From Ahaetulla prasina (taxonomy: Eukaryota > Chordata > Lepidosauria > Squamata > Colubridae): 64,000 nucleotides of DNA. The stretch lies in assembly GCF_028640845.1 (NCBI RefSeq), contig NC_080540.1, forward strand, positions 133,948,420 to 134,012,419. Direction: 5' to 3'. Shown in pieces: positions 1 to 12,155 of the stretch (position 1 is its first letter; each line of letters begins with the position of its first letter). A program made the position numbers and the translations under genes. The notes beneath the pieces were generated by a model. That model saw only the letters and a program-made list of their open reading frames with translations. It did no database searches and was not told the origin of the DNA.

Positions 1-242
1 GTGCTCTGTATTGCCTTTGAACACAACTTTCTAGTGGAAGGATTCTTGAATATATATTCCCTCTGCAAATATTCCCATAGCTCTTCAAGGATTTTTTCCT
101 CATAGATTAGGGATATTAAAATCTGTTCTTTACATTGATCCCATATTCTAAGTGTATGTTCTCCAGCTTATTTTTTTTTAAAAATTAACTTATATAATTA
201 ACTCCAATAATTTTGATCAGTGCTGAATAGATTGATTTGTAC

Positions 243-536
243 CAGTGGTGGGTTTCAAAATTTTTTACTACCGGTTCTGAGGGTGTGGCTTGGTGGGCGT
301 GGCATGGCTTGGTGGGCATGTCAGGGGAAGGATACTGTAAAATCTCCATTCCCTCCCTAATCCAGAGGAAGGTTACTGCAAAATCTCCATTTCCTCCTGA
401 TCAGCTGGAACTTGGGAGGCAGAGAATAGATGAGGGTGGGGCCAGTCAGAATTTTTACTACCGGTTCTCCGAACTACTCAAAATTTCCACTACCAGTTCT
501 CCAGAACTGGTCAGAATCTGCTAAAACCCACCTCTG
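243..536. mobile_element. Short non-autonomous hAT element with perfect 8-bp target duplication
   Basis: The element begins CAGTGGTGGG and ends CCCACCTCTG, which are imperfect terminal inverted repeats. It is flanked by an exact 8-bp direct repeat, ATTTGTAC, at 235-242 and 537-544. An 8-bp duplication with CAG-type termini is the hallmark of hAT transposons. Inside are short repeats of ACTACCGGTTCT and a G+C-rich run (GTGGCTTGGTGGGCGTGGC). At 294 bp it cannot encode a transposase. It shares termini with the elements at 16829, 28318, 44623 and 53721. Confidence 0.85.
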
Positions 537-661
537 ATTTGTACATCTGCAGCTTATTATGTAGACATGCTGTCTAGTGTGTGGTTTCCATGTACAAAGT
601 CTGCATTTTGCTTCTAGAAGGTGTTAGCAATAAAAAACAGTTCCATTTGTAGAACTCTAAA

Positions 662-1545
662 AACATAGAATCCCAGGGCTGCAAGGGACCTTTGAGGTCT
701 TGTAATCCAATTCTCTGCTAAAGGCAGGAGTCTTTATATTATTCTGGACAAATGGATGTCCAATCTTTTCTTGAAAATCTCCAGCAATGAAGCACTCAGA
801 ATTCCTGGAGGAAAGCTATTCCATTGATTAATCGTCAGGAAATTTTTCTTTAGTTCCAGGTCAGATCTCTCTGATGAACTTCCACCCCTTGCTTCTCGTG
901 TCACTCTTAGGTGCTTTAGAGAATAAGTCAATCGCTTCGTCTCTGGGGCTACCCCTCACATACTGGAAAACAGCTAGCATGTCATCCCTAATCTTTCTCT
1001 TCCTTAGGCTAAACATACCTAATTCCCTTAACCATTCATTGTACAGTTTAGCCTCCAAACTCCTTGTTATCTTTGTTGCTCTTCTCTGCACTCCTTCTGG
1101 GATCTCAGCATTTTTTTTGTATCATGGTGACCAGAACTGGATGCAGTATTTTAAGTGTGGCTTCACTAGTGCAGTATAGAGCGATACTATCACTTCTCAT
1201 GATCTTGATGCTATCCTTCTGTTGATAGCATCAAGCTGCAGCACACTTCTAGTTCATACTTAAGTGGTAGTCCCCTGGGACATCTAGATCCCTTTTTAAT
1301 TACTATGGTTAAACCAGGTAACGCCTATACTGTAGCTGTACATTTGGTTTTTCCTTCCTAAGTGCAGGATCTTACTTTTCTCACCACTGAACTGCAGCTT
1401 GCTGGATAGGGCCCAATACTCAACTTTGTCAAGATCTTTCTGAATCTTGAGTCTATCTTCCAAAGTGTTAGCATTCCCCGCACCCCATCTTTGTGTTGTC
1501 TGCAAATTTGATGAGCTCCCCTTCTATCTCCTCCTCCTCTATTCT
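662..1545 (-). mobile_element. CR1 LINE 3' fragment (antisense)
   Basis: The minus strand encodes degraded pieces of the CR1 reverse transcriptase C-terminus. One at 861-1091 includes YNEWLRELGMFSLRKRK; one at 1296-1505 includes DRLKIQKDLDKVEYWALSS and HLGRKNQM. The plus strand shows the familiar antisense CR1 3' end near 664-720 (a tract ending in GGGACCTTTGAGGTCTTG). Frames are broken, so it is an old copy. It is 5'-truncated like most CR1 insertions. Confidence 0.85.
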
Positions 1546-2249
1546 TAGGAGAAAATATTAAGATCTGATTTAGTCATGGTCATTGAAACTGCCTCTCTCC
1601 AATCAAAGTATTACTCCACTCTTGCGAGAATATATGCTTATCAATTGCAACAATATTAAAGTCTCTTCTTAAGATGAAATTTAAACTATTCAAATCCACC
1701 CATCTGCTGTTGGAAATAAAATTAAAATTATATTTATTCAGTGCCTACCAAATTCCATGTTACTATTTCTCTGTTTTTCATACATGTACATGTATTGTAT
1801 TTCATATAAAACAAGTAGTATTATAAGCTTCTTGGCTGCCTGACATTTTAAAAAATCAAATTTCACTGGGTTTTTTTACTATGTGGAATTGAAATTGCTT
1901 CTGGAATCATTCTTCTTATCCTAATCTTTAAAAGAATACCAGCAAAAGCTAATTTAGCCAATTCCTGAAAACCAAATAGAAATAAGAAAATTATTTTATA
2001 ATATGAAGCTTTATATAAAAGTATATGTCTGATTAAGGTCTATAACCTATTTAAACTTGTAATTTATTTAATCATTAAGATACCATTAAATTTTTTATTA
2101 CTTTTGTTGCAGCAGATCAGTATCACTGCTGTTCCAGGAAAATATATATATTTGAGAATTTTTTGATATTTTTCTTTTAATTTATAAATGTAATCAGGCA
2201 ATCGTGTCTACAAGTTCTCAACCTAAAATGGGCACTTTTATTTTTGCAG

Positions 2250-2432
2250 ACCATAAGCAGTCCCTGGAAGAGGAGATCAGAAGATTGGGGGGGGAAAGCG
2301 AGGCAATAGACAAACAGAAAGAAAATGCAACAGAAGCTCCAAGAAAAGTACTTGTGCCTTCTCTTAATGTAACTAGATGTAATAAAGCTACTCAGACTTT
2401 CCATCCAGACTACTTTGTCAGTGGGAATGATG
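2250..2432 (+). CDS. CCDC57: CCDC57 exon (first visible)
   Basis: The acceptor TTTTTGCAG precedes 2250 and the donor GTAAGG follows 2432, with phase 1 on both sides. It encodes about 60 residues: a charged helical opening ([20 protein letters not shown]), then a more polar stretch containing [15 protein letters not shown]. The in-frame ATG upstream at 2204 lies in the intron, before the splice acceptor, and is not a start. Confidence 0.75.
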
Positions 2433-5400
2433 GTAAGGGAAATAAATTTCACATCTACTATTATATGTTATAATTCTTGCATGCTCTGAGGGAAGATGAG
2501 AGCAATGCTAGGGGTTTAACATACTAGACAGGTCTCATCAAATGAGCCAGGTGAAGAATGTCCCTCCTATAAACACTGTGGTGAAACATTTACAGAAATC
2601 TGTACTGGATTGGTTATCACCTGAGTCATCAAGGACCACACTAGGTGTTGGAGTACCTGGAAATCTGGGTGACAAGTGGCCCATAGGACTCAGGACTGTT
2701 GGCTGAGCAACTAGGGCCAGCAGCTACAGGACTACTGGAAGAAAAGTTGCTTACTAAAAATAAATAAAAATTTGCAATAACAAATCATGTCCAATGACAA
2801 GATGATGACTGGAAAGGATTTCTGTCATCTGTTGATAAATTAGACTAATATACTGTTCGATTGTTTCAGTGAGTACATTTTCATTGTCACTGGATATCAC
2901 AATGAAGATTCCCCCCCAATTATACATCTATGTTTCATCAACCTCATTAATAATTAGTTAATAGTATGTTAACTAGAAAGGATTTGAGGTATCCTTAGAG
3001 TTCTTAAGCTGACATCTGCTTTGCTCTGCTTTTTATTGTTTCAGGTACATTGCACCATAGTAAAGTTGCTGCTATAAAGTTTCTGGGGAAAAATGAAACT
3101 GAACATTCAAGAATAGGGGTATGAAAATGAGAAACTAAAATTATGTTCATGTTTAATATAGAGATTCATTCAGAACAAAAGGGGTAAACATTTGTTTGCT
3201 TTCACTGTAAAACGCTTCACATATTCTGACTTCATATATAAACCGTACCAGTTTATGAAAGGATCCATGCCTTTCCTACTAATTCCACTAGGAGGCATTG
3301 TAATTCTAGATATCTTTGCTGCATCTGGCTTAATGATAGATATATTATAATAATCTATTTGGGTTAACTGAACTGAACTCTTACTGAATATGGAAAGAAA
3401 ATTAAATTGTACTATTGTATCTCAGATAGAGCTAAGTTTGCAGCTGTACAAGTTGAAATTTATCATCCTCTGCTATAAATGTTTTTTCCCCACATATCAA
3501 ATACCTTCAGTAAATATCTTTTTCACTTTTGGCTGGTGTTAATTAAATGTATACCATGACCCACCTTGCAAAGAAGCCCTATCACATTTTTGAGCGCATG
3601 CAATCAAATTAACCCCCACCCACAAAATTAGCTCTAATTAAAACCCTGCCCACCCCAGGGTGCAGGGGGTGGGGTGAGCACACAGGTAAAAAATAAGCTA
3701 GGGTGGGGATGGGGGTGGTGGAGCTGCCCTACTTACCAGGCCTCGCACATTTTGACACCTGCCTTGTTTTCTTCTTCAGTTGCTTCTGTGGCCGCTTGCC
3801 GCCACTTGCACGCATTGACCTGACCTCTGTTTTGCCTTTAGATGCCTTCCGGCAGGCATCTGAAGGTGAAACGGAAGCCATGGCGATGCATGTGAGTGAC
3901 GGCAAGTGCCGCAGAAGTGGACCAGCAGCGGGCTTCTGCTGGGCGAGGCTGTTGTTGCCACCTTCACGACGTGAGTCAATAATTAGAACCCTCCAAAAAT
4001 AAAGCCTAGCCATTTTTTGGGGGGGGGGTCAAAAGAAAATAAGACCCAGCCTTCTTTTTGGAGAAACACGGTAATATTTTGTCAAACTTAAATTTACTAG
4101 CTTAATTCTGCCTGCCCACTCCAAGAATTTAAATTTGTTTTAGAATTTCCATGGAAGGAGATTCTAAAACAAAAAAGCTGTTCCAAGGATGTTTTTCTGC
4201 TAGTCTACATTATTTAAAAAGCAAAAACAAAAACCTGTTCCAAGGATGTTTTTCTGTTAGTCTACATTATTTAACAAGTAGAATATCTAAGAAGATCTTT
4301 GGGTTACATTAAAACTTAGCTTTGAGGGTGACAGGTCATGTGATGATTTTGATTTTTTTTCTTCTCCCCTTTTCATAAAAATGTGTTTTGTTTTAGCAAA
4401 ATTGTATCTTGAAGGTAATGTGGAGTAAGCACTGAAGCTGTAATACAGGCTCCATCAGTAATAAGCCATTATGTTAATAGAAGGGCAAAACAGACTCATG
4501 TTCATGGAGTCACTGTTTTTTTGAGAGGAATTCATACGTGAATGAATTAGCAATGGCTTCATTTTCTGTGGCATAATTCACTTTTCATGGCACAGAGTTA
4601 AGGAATATAATAGCAGATGACTGCAAAATGAGCGAACAGTATGGCCAGGAAGCTGTGAAGACAAACAAAATTCTGGGATGCATCACTAGAGTGGTCACCA
4701 TTAGGAAAAAGGAGGTCCTGATCCCTCTGTATAGGGCTTTAGCCAAACCTATTTGGAATACTGTGTCCAATTCTGGAGACCTCACTTAAAAATAATACTG
4801 ATAAGATTGAGTGAGTCCAGAGATGGGCAACAAAAATAGTGCAAGGTCTGACGGACAAAGCATATCAGGAGAGACTAGAAGAACTGAATATAAACAGCCT
4901 GAAGAATAGAAGGGAAAGAGGGTGACATGATTGAAACCTTTAAATATATTAAGAGTGTAAATAAGGTTCTAGAAGGCAGTATTTTCAATATTAAGCAAAA
5001 ATCAAGAACACACAGGCATAATCTCAAACTGATGGAAGTTCAAAAGTAATGTTAGAAATGTTACTTCACAGAAAGAATAGTGGAAGCTTGGAACCAAGTT
5101 CCAGCAGAGGAAGTGGGTCAGTCATCAGAAACTGAGTTTAAACATGCTTAACATGTTTGAGATAAACACATGTCCATTATCCAACAAAAATTAAATAAAA
5201 ATAATGTTAAAAATAATAGATATATTAAAAAGAAAACAAAATGCAATTAAACTCAAAGGGAAGACTTCATAGACCAGTAGGTCTTTTTCTGCCATCAGTT
5301 TTCTATGTTTCTATTTAAAATAATAGAAAAACTAACAGGGTTAAGAATGCATTTCTGGGTTTATTTAGTACAGTAGCAATGATAGTACTGAATAAGTTAA

Positions 5401-8400
5401 ATGTCTTCACTATCATTGGATCAGTTCACTGCTTCAGTGCTAACTTCCTGTTATTATAAGTTCCAAGTTAAACTAAAGAAGAAGAAAGCCAGTCAATTTC
5501 CATGAAGGCTTTTGATTGTGTCAGTAATGTCAAGCTGTGGAATGTGCTTAGAAAAATGGGAATTCCAAAATATCTCACTGTCCTTACAAGAAACTTAAAC
5601 TTAACACTCTGGAACTCACAGTACAGACAGAATATAGTGAAACTGACTCCAGGTTGCTAAAGGAGTGTAACATGCCTTTATATCCCCACCCCTTATTTTT
5701 TTCAATCTGTATGCTGAATATACTAACTAACTTCTGTAATAGCTGGGAAACTCATGTGCTTGCAGTGGTAAGAAGTACTTTTTACTGGTAGAAGTTGGTA
5801 GGTCAGCTACAGTGTATTCAGAAAGTATTCAGACCCCCCTCACTTTTGTCAATTTTGTTATGCTGCAGCCTGATTCTAAAGTTATTGAAATTCATTTTTT
5901 CTCATTAATCTACATTCAGTACCCCATAAAGACAAAGCGAAAACATAATTTTAGAAATGTCTGTAAATTTATTAAAAAGAAAAAAACTGAAATTTCACAT
6001 TGACTTAAGTATTCAGGCCCTTGGCAACAACATGAGAAATTTAGCTCTGGTGCCTCCCATTTGTCGTGATTGTTGCTGACATGTTTCTACACTTTGAATG
6101 GAGTTGACCTGTGGTAAATTAAATTGATCAGACATGATTTGGAGAGGCACACACCTCTCTATAGAAGGCAGCACAGCTGACAATGCATACTGTAGCAGAG
6201 CAAAAGCCATTAGGTCAAAGGAACTGCTTGCAGAACTCAGAGGCAGGATTATTGCAAGGCACAAGATCTGGGGAAGGCTACAATAAAATTTCTGCTGCAC
6301 TGAAGGTTCCTAAGAGCACAGTGGCCTTCATAATTCTCAAATGGAAGACATTTGGTGCAACCAGGACCCTTCCAAGAGCTGGGTTGCCTGGTCAAACTGA
6401 GCAATTGGGGGAGAAGGGCCTTAGTAAGAGAGGTGACCAAGACCCCAATGGCCACCCTGACTGAGTTCCAGAGATCCTGTATGACAGAGTTTCAGAAGGA
6501 CAACAATAACTGCAGCCCTCCACCTATCTGGGCTTTATGACAGGGTGGCTACATGGAAGTTTCTCCTTAGTGCAAAGCATATGAAAGCCCACCTAGAGTT
6601 TGTTCTCACAGTCTGAGAGTCCTTTGGGTGCTTTTTTGCAAACTCCATGTGGGCTATCTTACAATAGTGAACACTTTACTCCGTTCATTAAGAAATATAT
6701 ATCTTGCCCTTCATTTTCTTTTAATAATACTGTTCTGGAATGGGTTTCCTAGTGTTGTGACTATTTCATGAATGAGCCTCTTTATAGTTGTCTTGCTATC
6801 TGCTGGAATCCTTTCCCTACATTATTACATATAAAATAATAATGATTTTAAATTTGAGAAGTTGGAATTTTTCAAAGCAGTGTCCAGCCTCTGGCAATTT
6901 TTAAAAAATTTCCCAGTATTGCTCTGAGCCCCAAATGGGTTTCATAAGCTTTCTTGGAAAATAATAATAATGGGCTGCTTGGGTCTAGAACTAAGCAGAA
7001 TTTTTAGAAGACATCTGGAACAAACAGAGTCCAGTCCAGGTGGCAAATAATCTTTCAGTTAAATGGTGCTGTGTAATTGGTGATTTGGAATCCAAGCCCT
7101 TCTTAGCAACTGTTTTGCAAAAGCACCCAGAAAACCTCCAGCAGGTTCTCAAAATATGAAATATTTTACCAGTATCAAAAGGTAAGGAATTCCTCTTCTG
7201 GAATAATCTTTATCTCATTTTGGTTCTAGAATCTACTGGTAAAATGGCTCCAGGAGGATTCTGTTCATCCCAAGCAACAGTTACTTAGTATGGGTGCAGG
7301 TGACGGACCTCATCAACATTTTAGAAACAATGGAAAAGTGATTCAAGCCAGACTGAAAGGAGCTGCAAAAAAGATCTGTTTTCTGAGCAGAGAGAAACAG
7401 CAGCTACTGGAGATGGTAAATAGACTAAGAACAGAACTTGGAGAAGCTTCAAAGGAAGGTAAGCTCATTGGAGAGAAGAATCTCAATTCTTGCATAAGAA
7501 CTCTTGAGATTGAAGAACCTAATGAAGTGAAATGCACGGCATGTAGGCTTGTTGCCAAGGTTAAGAGGTCCTAGTCAGAGCTTGAGAATGAAATGCTGCT
7601 GAATAAAAGCACAGTTGCTCTCAACATTGAACATGATGGTATGAAACATGAACAGACTCAGTATTTGTTTCTTATTCTTGGCTATGAAAATCTTGATTGC
7701 TGCTTTAAAAGGTCAAGGTAGCAACTACTTGTTACATAATAGCAAAAAGCTCTTTTATATACTTCTCATGTATATAAGAAGATTCTTGAAATAAATACTT
7801 TTGTTTTGTTTCCTGGAGTTGAAGAACAATTAAAAATGACATTATTGTATAACTAACTTGAGGTCAAAATAGATGCCTTGTAAGAGAATTTAATTTTAAA
7901 GCTAAAGTACTGGGACTCATCTTTCATTTTGTGTATAGCATAAAAGGTTCGTTCTTTGTTTTGTCATCTCTGTAGGATTTCAGGATTGCAACGATTCAAA
8001 AAACCCTCAAAATGACACATTCCCTGGTGCCCCTTATCCCAAAGAACTTGTACAAGAAGCAAAGCAGCATTTTCTAGCTTTAGAACATTTGCAATGCCAT
8101 CTTACAAAACAGGTAATATGTTCTCTTCCAGACAGTATGTCAGAACCTCATCCTTATACCAAGGACAAGAAGGTTGCTAGATCCTTTCTTGTTGATTGTA
8201 GTGATATTATATTCAAGCTGTGCAAAAGCCAGGCTCTGAAGAGTATTGTGAAATACCTCTGATTTTGCTATGTCCAAATATCCAGATTCCGTTCCTATTT
8301 CATGGAGAACACAGTTGAGGTACAATTCACAATTTCTTTGGAGATTGTAGCAATGTGTCATTTTTGTGTTTCCATAAAGATGGGTGGCATAATCCTGTAA

Positions 8401-11400
8401 GAAGAGATTTGGGTACATTTAATCTAGATTATTGTTAATTTTAGAGTATAAATTGGCCATATTTTTTAATCTACATCTGTACCAAAGAAAGTTGGAAACC
8501 ATCCTTTTTCTTTCTTTTTTCCTTTTTTTCCTTTTTTCACACTTTTACCTTGCATTTTGTCTCATTTTTCCCTTTTTCTGATTTTTATTTTATTTTTATT
8601 CATGATTTTGAAATTTGATACAATCATATTAAAAGAGAATATCCCAAGCAGTAGCACTTTTCCTGAAGTAGGAGAAATCCTTTTAAAACATAGGGTGTTT
8701 TATAGCCTTAAATTACATCCAATGGAACATAAATAGAAGCATATTTTCTTTGAAATAAATTAGTTTCAGAAAGAATTTTTCCTTTATTTCAAGTGGTTAT
8801 ATGCAATTCTACGTAGGCAAATTAACATTAAATAATTGCACTAAAGCTTTTATTAATTCATTGTAATGTTATCCTAATTTCAATTCAATCTGCTGATCCA
8901 TTTTTCATGCCCTTACCAATTGGAACTGATAGCAAGTAATTTCCTAACCAATGTAATACTTTTCCCACAACTATTGTCACTTATGACAAAAAAATTAATA
9001 TCAGTTACATGGGAAGTGCAATTTGAGCCCTGACTAGATATGGACTTTGATTTGTACAAACAACTCCTACCCAGTACAAAATGAGCCAATTTGGAAAGGT
9101 ATTTAATTATCTAGGCAGAAAAACTAGCCCTATCCCTCATTCAGATTTTTGTACAGAGATCTCTTTAGTTCAGAAGCACAGTACATTTGATGTTGACATG
9201 TACTGAGAGAAAAGCAGTTTTTTAAACTTAATATGCTTCCTCAAGGAAATACATTTTGATGGAGAGAGGAGGGATAGGGAGGATTTTATTCAGGGTTTGC
9301 CTCAAATCAGAATGTGATTTATTAACTATATTGCAACGATTGGACAAATTTGAGACCAGAGAGACAGATATATGTACATATTCATTGTCATTACATTATA
9401 CCTCATTGCCAACCAACTGATTCTCATCTTTAGAGGCTCCATATGTAATGGTGCTCTCTTTTTTCTTCTTTTTCTTTTTTTGCAAAGGCAATTATTTTTT
9501 TTTAATTCATCCTTACTTCCATCTTCACTTCCATTCTAATTCACTAGCTCACTCCAGACTTTAAGATTCATTTGATTGCCCATGGATTAGTTGGTTTATC
9601 AGATTTTCCCCTTTTCTTTTGCTGTTTCAAAGTTTTCATGAGTTTGAAGAAAAAAATAACATTACAGCTGTCATGTTTGTTTATTCCTCTGCAAAAGCAT
9701 TCATTTTGCCCTAACCTCTGTGTGTGTTTCTTGGTGTAGTGTTGTATATATGTAGTAGAATATAGAGAAACTAAAACTAAGGCTCTTACAAAGGTGATTC
9801 ACTCAAATTGCATTGCCAAATTATTGCTGAGAGCTTTGAGAATAATGCAAAAGTGGTCTGGGTAAGAAGCTTCTGCAGTGAAAAGACCACATAATTGGGA
9901 AATCATGGCACTGATTTCTACAAAATCTGTTCCATTTTCTTAAATTTTTACTTTAAAAGTTATTCCATTTTTAATATTTTTCATCTATTTCCACATGACA
10001 TTGATCACGGACATTGGTCATTTCCACAGATTGGCTCAGACTCATGTACAAGAAACTGCAGTGCAGATCCCTCAATATCTAAAGCCCCTGTGCTACAGCA
10101 GCCCCAACAACTCAGGAGAGAAAGTCCAAGCCTATCCCAGCAAAGTTTGTTATCATCTAGTGCGCCTAGTTCCTTGGAGGAAATTTGGCAAATGTTAGAG
10201 ATGGGATCAAGTCCTTCAGTTCTCAGCCCCAAAAACATTGATCAAGGTATGTATAAATGTATAAAGCTGTGATGATTTTATTTCAGTAATATAATTCAAA
10301 TATAGCACAATGGCTTCTTGAACCCTAAATTTCTCTATTTTACTTATGACAGACTCCATTGGTATTTTCTTCATTTCCTTTACATGTTCACCACCTTTGA
10401 ATTCAGTGTTTCACTGAACTAACACATTTGTGTGCTCAATTAATCATTGGCTACAGATAGATCAGAATCTGTGGTATCTACACATAGATCAAATAATATT
10501 CTGTGGAACTTTCTGGAAGACAGCATACTTGTCTCTAATTGTTTCCCCCATGTACTCCTTGGACATTCCACAATCTTCAAGTGTAAGGAAGTGTTAGTTG
10601 TATTCTTGGGTTCTCTTTTGGTATGCTGTCCTACACTTAAACTGATTACATCCCATCTCCTTTCTGCTGTATAAAAATCCAGGTCTGGTGTTCCTAAGCG
10701 ATAAAAACATATGACAAAATGTTATTTAAAGCTGAAAGTCTGGTAACTACCCTTTTCACCATTCAGAAGTAGATACTCCATATTGTAGCTGAATATAAAT
10801 ATATTGCTGCTTTTACTTAGCACTTGCCATTTTCACTAATTTTATTTACATTTCAGTAAGTAAAATTATTTTACTGTTGTTATTTTAGTTTTAATAAATT
10901 ATTCATAGGTAGAAATACAATATTGTTTTTTGTGCTTATGACTCAAGGTATGCTTAGAGTCACAAGCACAAGGTAGGGTAGAGATAGGTAGAGATTTAAA
11001 ATAATTTCAGTCAATGTATTCTAAGATTTGTTGTAAGATTCAATTTATAAGATTCAGTAACAGATTATTTGTTTACTTATTAATTAGATTTTCTTATGGA
11101 ACTCAAGCTGGTATACATAATGCTCTATCCTCCAACATTCCCCCCAAAACAACCCTGTGAGATTTGCAAATAAGGTGATTTATAGTGTATACATTACAGT
11201 TGCAGCCCCCTGCCACCCCAATACTACTAAAGGAAACTCTCAAAATCTATTAACAGCTGAAATCATTATGAGGGAAATGGAAACTGACCTGTTAATGAAT
11301 TTTAAGTAGAATCTTACTAACAATCTTGGAATAACAGTAACAGTAACAGAGTTTGAAGGGACCTTGGAGGTCATCTAGTTCAACCTCCTGTTCTGTACAA

Positions 11401-12101
11401 TTTCTGCTAAATGGCTAACAGTCTCTTAAAAGCCTTCAGCAATGGGGCACCCACACCTTACGAAGGCAATTTGTTCCACTGGTTAATTGTTCTCACTTCC
11501 TTAGTTCTAGGGTGCTTCTCTCCTTGGTTAGTTTCTATCCATTGCTCCTTGTCCTGCCCACCTTGTCCTGCCCCCCTCTTCCTTGTGGCAGCCCTGTAAG
11601 TATTGGAAGACCTGCTATCATGTCACCCTGGTTCCTCTTTTCACTAGACTAGGAATACCCAGTTTCTGCAGTCATTTTTCATATGCTTTGGCTTCTAGAC
11701 CCCTAACCATTTATGTTGCTCTTCTCTGAACTTTTTCCAAAGTCTCAACATCTTTTTTGTATTGGGGTGATCAAAACTGGATGCAGTATTTTAAGTATGG
11801 TCTTACCAAAGCTTTGTAGAGTAGTACTGCTATGATTTGATGGAATGATTTGACACTTTTTGTTTCAAACACCGCCCCCCCTTGGAAAATTGAGTTGGTA
11901 TGGATGCATACATATTCCACAACTCCCGCCCACAAATATATTTATTATACGTGTAAAAAACACTACTCAACCTGTTTTAATTCTCTTTATCCAGAGAACT
12001 TAATTTTTTTAATATTTAATATTTAATAGCTTGTTTTCTTTTTTATCCCATTTAAAATCATTTCTTATTTCAGCAGTTGACCAATATTTTCTTTTTTGCC
12101 C

Positions 12102-12155
<54 letters not shown>

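Larger units (their letters stand above)
1..2249 (+). other. CCDC57: CCDC57 intron (partial) upstream of first visible exon
   Basis: This stretch holds no exon that I can support. It contains a short hAT element at 243-536 and an antisense CR1 LINE fragment at about 662-1545, listed separately. The rest (1-234 and 1546-2249) is AT-rich unique-looking sequence. It is read as intron because the exon at 2250 opens with a phase-1 acceptor and so needs an upstream coding exon outside the window. Confidence 0.6.
3119..7229 (+). other. CCDC57: CCDC57 intron rich in old transposons
   Basis: This 4.1 kb intron holds a foldback-type DNA element (about 3551-4075), a 57-bp tandem duplication (4165-4277), a CR1 LINE (about 4585-5312), a Bov-B reverse transcriptase fragment (about 5455-5765) and a rearranged Tc1 element (about 5808-6720). 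No further exon is recognised. The remaining stretches (3119-3550 and 6720-7229) show nothing I can identify. Confidence 0.6.
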
